Origin: AM-1111 sp046302135
Lineage (GTDB): Bacteria; Bacteroidota; Bacteroidia; B-17B0; Aurantibacillaceae
Length of the DNA stretch: 26,053 bases
Reading direction: 5' to 3'
Assembly (NCBI GenBank): GCA_046302135.1
Contig: JBKCIQ010000140.1
Span: 1-26,053 of the forward strand
The notes beneath the pieces were generated by a model that saw only the letters and a program-made list of their open reading frames with translations, searched no databases and was not told where the DNA came from. Of the stretch, positions 8,215 to 15,927 are shown one piece after another. The translations under genes and the position numbers were made by a program. How positions within the stretch are numbered: position 1 is the first letter of the stretch; each line of letters starts with the position of its first letter.

Positions 8215-9063
8215 ATGAAAGAAAATCAAAATTTAGATAAAATATGTTCCCAAGTAAGGCGAGATATTTTAAGAATGGTTCACGCTGTCAATTCAGGTCA
8301 CCCGGGTGGTTCATTGGGGTGTGTTGAATTTCTATCAATACTATACCTCGAAGTAATGAATCATAACCCTAAAAAATGGGACATGAATGGTAAGGGAGAA
8401 GATCTTTTTTTTCTTTCCAACGGTCATATTTCGCCGGTTTACTATTCTGTGCTTGCAAGATGTGGGTATTTTGATTTAAAAGAGCTTTCTACATTTAGAA
8501 AAATTAACTCAAGGCTTCAGGGCCATCCAACTACCCACGAAGAATTACCGGGAGTTAGGGTAGCCACAGGTTCGCTTGGCCAGGGATTAAGTGTTGCTAT
8601 TGGATCAGCGCTAACCAAAAAATTAAACAGCGATAATGGCATCATATACTCTCTTCATGGAGATGGTGAATTACAGGAAGGTCAAATTTGGGAAGCGATG
8701 ATGTACGCCGGAGCCAACAAAGTTGACAATTTGATTGCTACGGTTGATTTCAATGGCAGACAGATAGATGGAGATGTAAATGATGTTCTTACACTTGGAA
8801 ATCTAAAACTGAAATTTGAATCTTTTGGTTGGCAAGTTGTTGAAGTGAACCATGGTAATGACTTAAAATTTGTAAGAGAAGGAATTAACACCGCCAAATC
8901 GTATCTCGGAAAGGGTAAACCCATTATAATCATATTAAAAACTGAAATGGGACAAGGTGTAGATTTCATGATGGGAACACATAAGTGGCACGGTGTTGCA
9001 CCCAACGACGAACAATTAAAATCTGCACTTTCGCAGCTCGAAGAAACTCTTGGTGATTATTAA
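8215..9063 (+). CDS. Transketolase, N-terminal (ThDP-binding) subunit
   Basis: A 282-residue subunit of a split transketolase, which moves two-carbon units between sugar phosphates in the pentose phosphate pathway using thiamine diphosphate. Typical blocks are HAVNSGHPGGSLG, FLSNGHISPVYYS, GSLGQGLSVAIG and the ThDP/metal motif beginning HGDGELQEG and ending near VDFN. It ends where the pyrimidine-binding domain of a full-length enzyme would begin; that part is encoded at 10490-11452. A secreted VWA protein gene lies between the two halves. ATG 8215 is chosen over TTG 8203 because the promoter element is too close to the TTG. Confidence 0.93.
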   Translation: MKENQNLDKICSQVRRDILRMVHAVNSGHPGGSLGCVEFLSILYLEVMNHNPKKWDMNGKGEDLFFLSNGHISPVYYSVLARCGYFDLKELSTFRKINSRLQGHPTTHEELPGVRVATGSLGQGLSVAIGSALTKKLNSDNGIIYSLHGDGELQEGQIWEAMMYAGANKVDNLIATVDFNGRQIDGDVNDVLTLGNLKLKFESFGWQVVEVNHGNDLKFVREGINTAKSYLGKGKPIIIILKTEMGQGVDFMMGTHKWHGVAPNDEQLKSALSQLEETLGDY

Positions 9064-9078
9064 GCAAAAGATTCCAAA

Positions 9079-10488
9079 TTGAAAAGAGTACTTTTCATAT
9101 CTGCATTCCTTTTTAATTTAGGATTGCTTTCGGTTTTTTCTCAGGAAATTGAAAGAGAAAGCATAAGATTTGGGACAGATGCTAATGGCAAAACAACGCG
9201 TATTCTTTTCATTTATGATTGTTCATTTAGCATGTATTCCACCTGGATCAACAATGAATCGAGAATGGATGTTTCTAAAAGAATTCTTTCAGAATTTATG
9301 GACTCCCTTAAAAGCGTCCCAAATTTAGAAATTGCTTTCAGGTGTTATGGCCACCTTTCCCCATTTCAACAACGCGACTGCAAGGACAGCAGACTTGAAG
9401 TTCCTTTTGACATTCCTTCAGTTAATTCAGCGAAAATAAAAGCAAAATTATCCAAAATAAAACCTACCGGTACCACCCCAATCGCCTATACACTTGAAAA
9501 ATGTGCCGAGGATTTCACACCATGCAGTAATTGTAAAAACATCATCATTTTAATAACAGATGGTGTAGAGGAATGTGATGGAGACCCATGTGCAGTTTCA
9601 GCTTCTCTGCAGAAAAACAATGTCTTTTTAAGACCGTTTATAATCGGTATAAGTGATATTTCAGGTTTTGTAAATGCTTTCTCTTGTATGGGTAAATTCT
9701 ACGATGTAAACAACCCTGCAAACTTTTCTACTGTTTTAAAAAATATTATGACCCAGGCCATTACTCAAACAACTGTGCAGGTAAATCTAAATGACATCAA
9801 TAAAAAACCAATGGAAACTGATGTTCCTATGACCTTTTACGATAAGCAGAATTCATCAATAAAATACAATTACATTCATACTTTAAATTCTAGAGGTTTA
9901 CCAGACACAATTGTTCTAAATCCTGATTTGGTTTACGATCTCGTGGCACATACCATTCCGCCTATAGAGAAAAAAGATATAAAAATCACAAAGGGCAAAC
10001 ATAATACAATTGTTTTGGACGCTCCTCAAGGACAACTAAACGTTATGGTTGATGGTAACCATAAGATTATTCCCTTAAATGTAGTTGTTAGAAAATCCGG
10101 GGATGGAAAATCACTTAATGTACAGGAAACGGGCACGACAGTTAAATATCTGGTTGGAAAATATGATATTGAAATACTAACATTACCAAGAATAAACTTA
10201 AATAATGTAGAAATAACTCAAAGTGCAACCAAAACCATAAAAATTCCTGGTGCAGGTCTAGTGGCCGTTTATAAAAAAAGTAAAATTTTTGGGTCAATAT
10301 ATGTTGAAGAGACCGGGAAATTCAAATGGGTTTATAACCTTAACAATGAACTTGAAAATGAGGTATTCTATTTACAACCTGGCAACTATAGATTAGAATA
10401 TAGACCCGAATCAGAAAAAGATTCGGAAAAAACAGTTGAAAAAAAATTCTCGGTAAAATCAGGACAAAATTTAACTTTAAATCTTTAA
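9079..10488 (+). CDS. Exported von Willebrand factor A domain protein
   Basis: A 469-residue protein with a clear signal peptide (MKRVLFISAF, then hydrophobic to SVFSQ). Residues 40-225 are a VWA domain with an intact metal-binding MIDAS: D47, S49 and S51 in DCSFS, a threonine in the TGTTPIAYTLE segment, and the aspartate of LITDGVEECDGD. Several cysteines suggest disulfides. The remaining 240 residues look like beta-sandwich modules. VWA domains usually bind protein partners through a metal ion; no partner is known here. The start is TTG, 15 bases after the first transketolase half. The stop is one base before the ATG of the second half, so it is a full member of this operon despite the different cell compartment. 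Confidence 0.88.
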   Translation: MKRVLFISAFLFNLGLLSVFSQEIERESIRFGTDANGKTTRILFIYDCSFSMYSTWINNESRMDVSKRILSEFMDSLKSVPNLEIAFRCYGHLSPFQQRDCKDSRLEVPFDIPSVNSAKIKAKLSKIKPTGTTPIAYTLEKCAEDFTPCSNCKNIIILITDGVEECDGDPCAVSASLQKNNVFLRPFIIGISDISGFVNAFSCMGKFYDVNNPANFSTVLKNIMTQAITQTTVQVNLNDINKKPMETDVPMTFYDKQNSSIKYNYIHTLNSRGLPDTIVLNPDLVYDLVAHTIPPIEKKDIKITKGKHNTIVLDAPQGQLNVMVDGNHKIIPLNVVVRKSGDGKSLNVQETGTTVKYLVGKYDIEILTLPRINLNNVEITQSATKTIKIPGAGLVAVYKKSKIFGSIYVEETGKFKWVYNLNNELENEVFYLQPGNYRLEYRPESEKDSEKTVEKKFSVKSGQNLTLNL

Positions 10489-10489
10489 A

Positions 10490-11452
10490 ATGTTACTTGA
10501 AAAATTTCTCATAAAGGAAAAAAAAGATACCCGCTCAGGATTTGGTGTGGGCCTTTTGGAGTTAGGCAGAAAAAACCCGGATGTGGTTGCATTGTGTGCC
10601 GACCTAACTGGTTCGCTTAAAATGGATGCTTTTCTAAAAGAATTTCCTGATCGGTTTTTTCAGGTTGGAATTGCAGAAGCTAACATGATGGGAATTGCCG
10701 CCGGAATGACCATTGGCGGTAAAATTCCATTTACCGGGACATTTGCAAATTTCTCTACCGGAAGAGTTTATGATCAGATCAGGCAAAGCATTGCATACAG
10801 CGGAAAGAATGTGAAAATTTGTGCCTCTCATGCCGGTTTAACCCTTGGAGAAGATGGTGCCACACATCAAATTTTAGAAGACATTGGGTTAATGAAAATG
10901 CTGCCTGGAATGTGTGTAATAAATCCATGTGACTTTAATCAAACAAAAGCTGCCACCCTAGCAATTTCTGAATGGAATGGCCCTGTGTATTTGAGATTCG
11001 GCAGACCGTCTGTTCAGGTATTTTATCCTCAAGATGAAAAATTTGAAATCGGGAAAGCGTGGAAAATTAAAGATGGAAGTGATGTGAGTATTTTCGCTAC
11101 GGGCCATTTAGTTTGGAAAGCAATTGAAGCGGCAGACATTCTTGAACAAAAAAATATTTCTGCAGAGGTAATCAACATTCATACAATCAAACCAATTGAT
11201 GAAAAAGCAATACTCGAATCTGTGCTTAAAACTGGCTGTGTTGTAAGCGCCGAAGAACATCAAATGAATGGTGGACTTGGCGACAGTATAGCACAAATAC
11301 TTTCAAGAAAACATCCTGCGCCACATGAATATGTGGCTGTTAATGACAGTTTTGGTGAAAGTGGAACACCAGACCAACTCATGAAAAAGTATGGACTGGA
11401 GAAAGAGAATATTGTGGAAGCTGTGCTCAAATCAATAGCACGGAAAAAATAG
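10490..11452 (+). CDS. Transketolase, C-terminal subunit
   Basis: A 320-residue subunit containing the pyrimidine-binding and C-terminal domains. Recognisable blocks are DLTGSLKMDAF, FFQVGIAEANMMGIAAGM (with the glutamate that activates ThDP), PFTGTFANFSTGR, SHAGLTLGEDGATHQ and the C-terminal SAEEHQMNGGLGD. It must pair with the 282-residue subunit to form the active site at the dimer interface. Its ATG follows the stop of the VWA gene by one base, which suggests coupled translation. A possible terminator follows the stop. Confidence 0.94.
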   Translation: MLLEKFLIKEKKDTRSGFGVGLLELGRKNPDVVALCADLTGSLKMDAFLKEFPDRFFQVGIAEANMMGIAAGMTIGGKIPFTGTFANFSTGRVYDQIRQSIAYSGKNVKICASHAGLTLGEDGATHQILEDIGLMKMLPGMCVINPCDFNQTKAATLAISEWNGPVYLRFGRPSVQVFYPQDEKFEIGKAWKIKDGSDVSIFATGHLVWKAIEAADILEQKNISAEVINIHTIKPIDEKAILESVLKTGCVVSAEEHQMNGGLGDSIAQILSRKHPAPHEYVAVNDSFGESGTPDQLMKKYGLEKENIVEAVLKSIARKK

Positions 11453-11461
11453 GCATTAATT

Positions 11462-11479
11462 AAACCTTTCCGGTTTTTT
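11462..11479 (+). terminator. Likely terminator after the transketolase operon
   Basis: The stem AAACC (11462-11466), loop TTTCC and stem GGTTT (11472-11476) run into three more T. It lies ten bases after the transketolase stop and before the sigma factor gene. The stem is only five pairs, two of them G:C. Confidence 0.42.
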
Positions 11480-11501
11480 CGCGTCTTAATACCGCTTTTT
11501 A

Positions 11502-12065
11502 ATGAATACACCGGAGGATACAGAAATTTTAAGACTTTTTAGTGATGAAAACAGCCGCAACGCTGCGCTCTCATTATTGATTAAAAATTATCAGAAAGTA
11601 CTGTATTGGCACATAAGAAAAATTGTCATTAACCACGATGATGCTGATGATGTTTTGCAAAACACATTTATAAAAATTTGGCGCGGCCTCAGCAATTTCA
11701 GAGGTGACAGTGCACTTTTTACCTGGGTATACAGAATTGCAACCAACGAATCACTGGCAATGCTCAGAAGTAAGAAACAACAAAATACAACAAGTATTCA
11801 TCCTCTTGAATATCAATTGAGCAAAAGCCTCGAAAGCGATAAATACTTTAGCGGAGATGAGATACAGTTAAGACTACAACAGGCAATTTTAACTTTACCT
11901 GAAAAACAAAGAATAGTTTTTAATATGAGGTATTACGATGAAATGCCGTATGAAAAAATTGCAGAGATACTAGAAACCTCGGTTGGAGGACTGAAAGCCA
12001 ATTACCATCATGCAGTAAAAAAAATAGAGGACTACATGAAAGAGCACGTAAATTCAAAAAATTAA
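11502..12065 (+). CDS. ECF-type RNA polymerase sigma factor
   Basis: A 187-residue sigma-70 family factor with only regions 2 and 4. Region 2 is visible at about residues 20-95 (HDDADDVLQNTFIKIW for core binding, then FTWVYRIATNESLAML for the -10 region). Region 4 at about 125-180 contains LPEKQRIVFNMRYYDEMPY and the helix-turn-helix ending VGGLKANYHHAVKKI. It is the first gene of a four-gene module with a single-pass protein, a Spy-like protein and a barrel-like protein, which is typical of sigma factors answering to envelope state. No exact TAnnTTTG precedes it, so it may use another promoter, perhaps its own. Confidence 0.93.
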   Translation: MNTPEDTEILRLFSDENSRNAALSLLIKNYQKVLYWHIRKIVINHDDADDVLQNTFIKIWRGLSNFRGDSALFTWVYRIATNESLAMLRSKKQQNTTSIHPLEYQLSKSLESDKYFSGDEIQLRLQQAILTLPEKQRIVFNMRYYDEMPYEKIAEILETSVGGLKANYHHAVKKIEDYMKEHVNSKN

Positions 12066-12083
12066 TTATTAAAGAAAAAAATA

Positions 12084-12806
12084 TTGGAAAGATCTGAAGA
12101 AATAAAAAATGAAAACGAATCACTAAAAAGTGAATTTCCAATTTTATTTTCAATTAATAAAGAAAATTATTTTTCAGTTCCCGAAAATTATTTTAATGAC
12201 TCAACATTCATATTAATTTCTAACTCTTTTATTCCACAAGAAAAGGTCAATCCTTTTCAAATTCCGAATTTATATTTTGAGGAAATGGAAAAAAATGTTT
12301 TCAAGGAAATACAAACACAAAGCATTAAAGAAAAAACATTAAACACACCAAAAAATTATTTTACTGAAACTGAAAACTTACTCACAACTCTCCTAGAACT
12401 TGAATCTATTAAAAACCAAAATAATTTCACGGTTCCTGATTCTTATTTTGAAGACAATAAAGAGCTAATCATTAAACAAAACAGATTTTCTAAAGAAACT
12501 ATAATAAATAAAAGTGAAACATGGTCCAATATACTCGCTATTGCAGCTTGTTTTTGCGCTGTTTCATTATTTACTGTATTCATGTTGAAAAATCGTAAAG
12601 ATGAAAAAATAAAATTGAGTTTAAATCACATTGAATCAATCAAAGAAAGCCCGGAAGAATTTGGATTAGACGAATTGATTTTGGCTGAAATGTATGAAGA
12701 GGAAAAAAAATCAAATACCCAATTAGAAATTAGGAATGAAACATTAATAGATGAAATTGTACAAGACCCAAGATTTGACGTAAATACTTTAATTGAAACA
12801 GAATGA
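12084..12806 (+). CDS. Putative anti-sigma factor with PxxYF repeats
   Basis: A 240-residue protein with one transmembrane helix at about residues 149-168 (ILAIAACFCAVSLFTVFML). The 148 residues before the helix contain four repeats of the pattern [FL]xxPxxYF, with prolines at 33, 61, 89 and 118, so the period is 28-29 residues. The 70 residues after the helix are acidic and charged. I remember similar VPxxYF segments in proteins next to ECF sigma factors in Bacteroidota; position and topology fit an anti-sigma factor, but no classical anti-sigma domain is visible. The start is a TTG, 18 bases after the sigma stop; the nearest ATG is out of frame. Confidence 0.62.
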   Translation: MERSEEIKNENESLKSEFPILFSINKENYFSVPENYFNDSTFILISNSFIPQEKVNPFQIPNLYFEEMEKNVFKEIQTQSIKEKTLNTPKNYFTETENLLTTLLELESIKNQNNFTVPDSYFEDNKELIIKQNRFSKETIINKSETWSNILAIAACFCAVSLFTVFMLKNRKDEKIKLSLNHIESIKESPEEFGLDELILAEMYEEEKKSNTQLEIRNETLIDEIVQDPRFDVNTLIETE

Positions 12807-12864
12807 TAATAATAAATAATTGGAGTGTCTTCCCTAAAAATTAATAAAGATAAATTATTATAAT

Positions 12865-13317
12865 ATGAATTTCAAAATAACTAAATCGCTTCTGATAATA
12901 CTGCTTAGCTATTTTAGTTGCAGTGCCATATTTTCACAGCCTTCCAGGCAGGAAACCAGGGACATGGTTAATGCAGAAAGAATTGCCTTCATCACTAAAG
13001 AAATTTCACTTACTTCAGATGAGGCTCAAAAATTATGGCCAATCATGAATGAAGCAGAGCAAAAAAGAGATGTATTAAGAAAGGAAAGAAATAAAATCCG
13101 AAAAAACATAGAGTTACTTTCAAGTAAAGTAAGTGAAACTGAATATGAGAATACGCTCAATTTTGAATCGCAATTCCACATGAAGGAAGCTGAAATATTC
13201 AAAGAAAGACAACTAAAATTAAAAAAAATATTCTCTTCAAAAAGAATTGTCGAACTATACAGAGCTGAAGATGAGTTTAAAAAATGGTTGATTAAAAACG
13301 TTAAGAATTCAAAGTAA
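12865..13317 (+). CDS. Spy/CpxP-like periplasmic protein of the ECF module
   Basis: A 150-residue exported protein: signal peptide to about residue 24 (SCSAIFSQP), then almost entirely charged helix. The segment ISLTSDEAQKLWPIMNEAEQ resembles the LTxxQ-type helices of Spy/CpxP and zinc-resistance-associated proteins. In Bacteroidota such proteins are often labelled sensors of ECF sigma factors. It may bind unfolded envelope proteins or relay a signal to the membrane protein encoded just upstream. It starts 58 bases after that gene and ends six bases before the barrel-like gene. Confidence 0.7.
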   Translation: MNFKITKSLLIILLSYFSCSAIFSQPSRQETRDMVNAERIAFITKEISLTSDEAQKLWPIMNEAEQKRDVLRKERNKIRKNIELLSSKVSETEYENTLNFESQFHMKEAEIFKERQLKLKKIFSSKRIVELYRAEDEFKKWLIKNVKNSK

Positions 13318-13323
13318 AACGTT

Positions 13324-14538
13324 ATGAAAAAAAAAATTCAACCAAACAAACAATTTACATTTTTTACCCTATTTCTTTATTCAGTATTTTTTTTCTCGCA
13401 GGGCCAAACAAAAATTGATTCAGTTGGAACTAAAATAAAAAAACCTAAGCATTATTTTTCAAATCTTATATTTACAAATTACTATAGTTCCAAGGAAAGA
13501 ACTCTTGGTAAGCCTGCAACACAACAGGGCCTCAATGTATACAACAGACTAAAAACGTTGCAATACTCACAGATAAACTCCGGATTTTTATTTCCCTTAA
13601 TTACAAAAGAAAAAATCAACAATGACAGTTCAAGTATTTCTAATTGGCATTTTTTACTAACCGGAAATTTTCTAAATGCATTTCCCGTTTTTTCCGGGTT
13701 AGAAAATCAACATATATTTTGCAGGTACAGCATAGGAACACGCTCAATGTACAACAACGGAAAAAAAGATGTTTTCTTCTTTGATTTTTCACCTTTTATG
13801 GCATTTGATTACAACTACTCAGAAAAAAAACAAATAAGATTATCAAATACATTTTTATGGAGTCATATTTTTTCTGAAAGGTTTTCATTCAGGTTAGGTT
13901 ATACTCGATCATATATTTTCGGTGACCGTTTACTTTTACCACTCATCGGTTTCAGACTTGGTAAACTTGATGGTTCATATATGAGCTTTCAGTTTCCAAG
14001 AAACCTTACTATTAACCTACCATTAAAAAGATCTCTTTCTTTTAATCTTTTAGTTAAACCGGTAGGAAACGTCTTTGATTTTAAAGACCATGATTCTCTT
14101 TATTATGGGGCAAATAAAAAATTAATTTTAGGATGGAGAGATATTTGTCTTGGAACTGGTTTAGATTATCACCCGAATAGATTCATATCTTTATTTGTAC
14201 ATATAGGTGTAGCAACACAGAGGAGCAGTCTTGTATTATACTCAAAAGCAGCAAATGAAAATAATAAAGTTAATTCATATAAGTGGTTTTATTATGAAAA
14301 TTTGGAAAGAGGTGCATACTTAAACCTTGGTTTTTCATTCAGGTTCGGTGAAACAAAAATTTCGGGAGGAAATTTCAACATTAACGAGTTAAATAATATC
14401 AATACCGAAAATGATCCAGGTAACACCAATGCAGGATCAAATTATCCTGTCACACCTGCCGGTTCTAAGGGAATAAATTCCTCACTCAAAATAAATGATC
14501 TTAACGACATCCTAAGTGATGTTGATCTCTATGACTGA
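13324..14538 (+). CDS. Probable outer-membrane beta-barrel protein
   Basis: A 404-residue protein with a signal peptide (MKKKIQPNKQ, hydrophobic stretch, FFSQGQ). The mature part has many alternating aromatic and polar strands with short turns, for example RFSFRLGYTRSYIF and GAYLNLGFSFRFG, which is the look of an outer-membrane barrel. The last 60 or so residues, rich in N, G and T, appear disordered. No specific family is certain. As the last gene of the sigma module it may be the controlled target or part of the envelope sensing. A strong hairpin overlaps its stop codon. Confidence 0.6.
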   Translation: MKKKIQPNKQFTFFTLFLYSVFFFSQGQTKIDSVGTKIKKPKHYFSNLIFTNYYSSKERTLGKPATQQGLNVYNRLKTLQYSQINSGFLFPLITKEKINNDSSSISNWHFLLTGNFLNAFPVFSGLENQHIFCRYSIGTRSMYNNGKKDVFFFDFSPFMAFDYNYSEKKQIRLSNTFLWSHIFSERFSFRLGYTRSYIFGDRLLLPLIGFRLGKLDGSYMSFQFPRNLTINLPLKRSLSFNLLVKPVGNVFDFKDHDSLYYGANKKLILGWRDICLGTGLDYHPNRFISLFVHIGVATQRSSLVLYSKAANENNKVNSYKWFYYENLERGAYLNLGFSFRFGETKISGGNFNINELNNINTENDPGNTNAGSNYPVTPAGSKGINSSLKINDLNDILSDVDLYD

Positions 14539-14575
14539 TTACATTTTCAGTTATGTAATCATCATTTATTAATTT
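14536..14575 (+). terminator. Terminator of the ECF sigma module
   Basis: A perfect nine-pair stem, TGATTACAT (14536-14544) and ATGTAATCA (14553-14561), encloses an eight-base loop. The left arm begins with the TGA stop codon of the barrel-like gene. The following sequence is T-rich but broken by A and C, so termination may be partial. Confidence 0.5.
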
Positions 14576-14623
14576 ATTCAAATTCATTTATTTTATTTTT
14601 AAATTTACCTTGGGAGATTGCCT

Positions 14624-15415
14624 ATGGATTTAAAATACTTATGCAACAAAGTAATAGAAACTTCAAAAGAGGCTTCAGTATTTATAAAACAATTAGAGCT
14701 AAATTTTAATTACTCCAAGGTATTAAAAAAGGCAAAAAACGATCTCGTTAGTTATGTAGATATTGAAACGGAAAAATTACTAGTTAAGAACCTTAAGGTG
14801 ATTTTTCCGGAGGCAGGATTTATCACCGAAGAAAAAACCAATTCTGAAACAAAAGAATTTAATTGGATAATTGACCCGTTAGATGGAACAACTAATTTTA
14901 TTCATAGAATTCCAACGTACTGTATAAGTATAGCTTTAGCGAAAGGATCCAAAATTATTTTGGGCGTTGTGCATGAAATCAATAAAGACGAAACTTTTCA
15001 CACAATAGAAAATGACATATCCTATTGCAACACCCAACCCATACAAACTTCAAAAAATCCTGAAATAAGCGAAAGTCTAATAGCAACGGGGTTTCCTGTG
15101 AATGAGTTCAGCGCATTAGAGGGATATAAACGCGCACTTGAATATTTTATTAGAAATACTCATGGAGTAAGAAGATTAGGTTCGGCCGCCGCCGACCTCT
15201 GTTATGTAGCATGTGGAAGATTTGACGGTTTTTTTGAATTGAATTTAAAACCATGGGATGTTGCCGCAGGTGCACTAATTGTAAAAAATGCCGGAGGTAT
15301 CGTGACTGATTTTTCAGGAAAAGATAATTGGTTATTTGATAAAAGTATCATTGCAACTTCGACACCAATTAATAAAGAATTCTACAAAATCATTACTTCG
15401 TGTTTTAAAGAATAA
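14624..15415 (+). CDS. Inositol monophosphatase family phosphatase
   Basis: A 264-residue cytoplasmic metal-dependent phosphatase. Motif 1 is IIDPLDGTTNFIH, which supplies the acidic metal ligands; an upstream glutamate pair is in ITEEKTN; motif 2 is WDVAAGALIVKNAGG near the C-terminus. The RRLGSAAADLCYVACGRFDGF block is also typical. Members hydrolyse inositol phosphates, other sugar phosphates or adenosine bisphosphate, and the substrate is not settled by sequence. ATG 14624 is chosen over the TTG two codons earlier. A near-match to the promoter element, TACCTTGG at 14606-14613, stands ten bases before it. Confidence 0.9.
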   Translation: MDLKYLCNKVIETSKEASVFIKQLELNFNYSKVLKKAKNDLVSYVDIETEKLLVKNLKVIFPEAGFITEEKTNSETKEFNWIIDPLDGTTNFIHRIPTYCISIALAKGSKIILGVVHEINKDETFHTIENDISYCNTQPIQTSKNPEISESLIATGFPVNEFSALEGYKRALEYFIRNTHGVRRLGSAAADLCYVACGRFDGFFELNLKPWDVAAGALIVKNAGGIVTDFSGKDNWLFDKSIIATSTPINKEFYKIITSCFKE

Positions 15416-15447
15416 CTTAATTTATGTAATTTAAAGATTTTTTTGAA

Positions 15448-15900
15448 GTGAAAGGAATAGATAAAAGTCGCATATACAAAATCGAGTTCCCTGCAATACC
15501 TACTGCAGGTGTTTATTTTTTTAATACTGATTCCGGAATAAGATATGAAGTTAGATTTGGCAGGAGACAAGACAATATTCTGCACGCAACAATTGTTTTC
15601 GGTGTTGTAAACGAAGAATTTAACGGGGAAGAATATGTCACTACAAATCGTGGAGAGGTTTACAGAGTAATGCTTACCATTTCAGAAATAGTCAGGTCCT
15701 TTATGAAAGAACATCCTAAAATGATGTTCTATGAATTTCATGCTGTAGATACAGATGACGAAATTGAAGATAATACAAATTCGGGCAAATCCAATGCAAG
15801 GATGTACCTCTACCAAAGATATTTACCAATTATCTTCGATGAAAACTGGGAATTTAACATCATAGGAAACAGAGCCTTGGTAAAAAGATTAAATAACTGA
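15448..15900 (+). CDS. Small protein of unknown function
   Basis: A 150-residue protein with no signal or membrane segment. The first half is beta-rich (AGVYFFNTDSGIRYEVRFGR), followed by a helix with EIVRSFMKEHPKMMFYEF and an acidic turn, and it ends in a strand with basic residues. I do not recognise a family with confidence. The start is GTG, 32 bases after the phosphatase stop, and the next gene converges. Codon use resembles its neighbours and the frame is uninterrupted, so it is very likely real. Confidence 0.68.
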   Translation: MKGIDKSRIYKIEFPAIPTAGVYFFNTDSGIRYEVRFGRRQDNILHATIVFGVVNEEFNGEEYVTTNRGEVYRVMLTISEIVRSFMKEHPKMMFYEFHAVDTDDEIEDNTNSGKSNARMYLYQRYLPIIFDENWEFNIIGNRALVKRLNN

Positions 15901-15927
15901 GATATTATTTATATCCCGATACTTAGA

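Noticed and set aside
15901..15915. Small hairpin GATAT-TATTT-ATATC between converging genes
   Set aside because: Five pairs, only one of them G:C, and no T run; expected by chance in AT-rich DNA.
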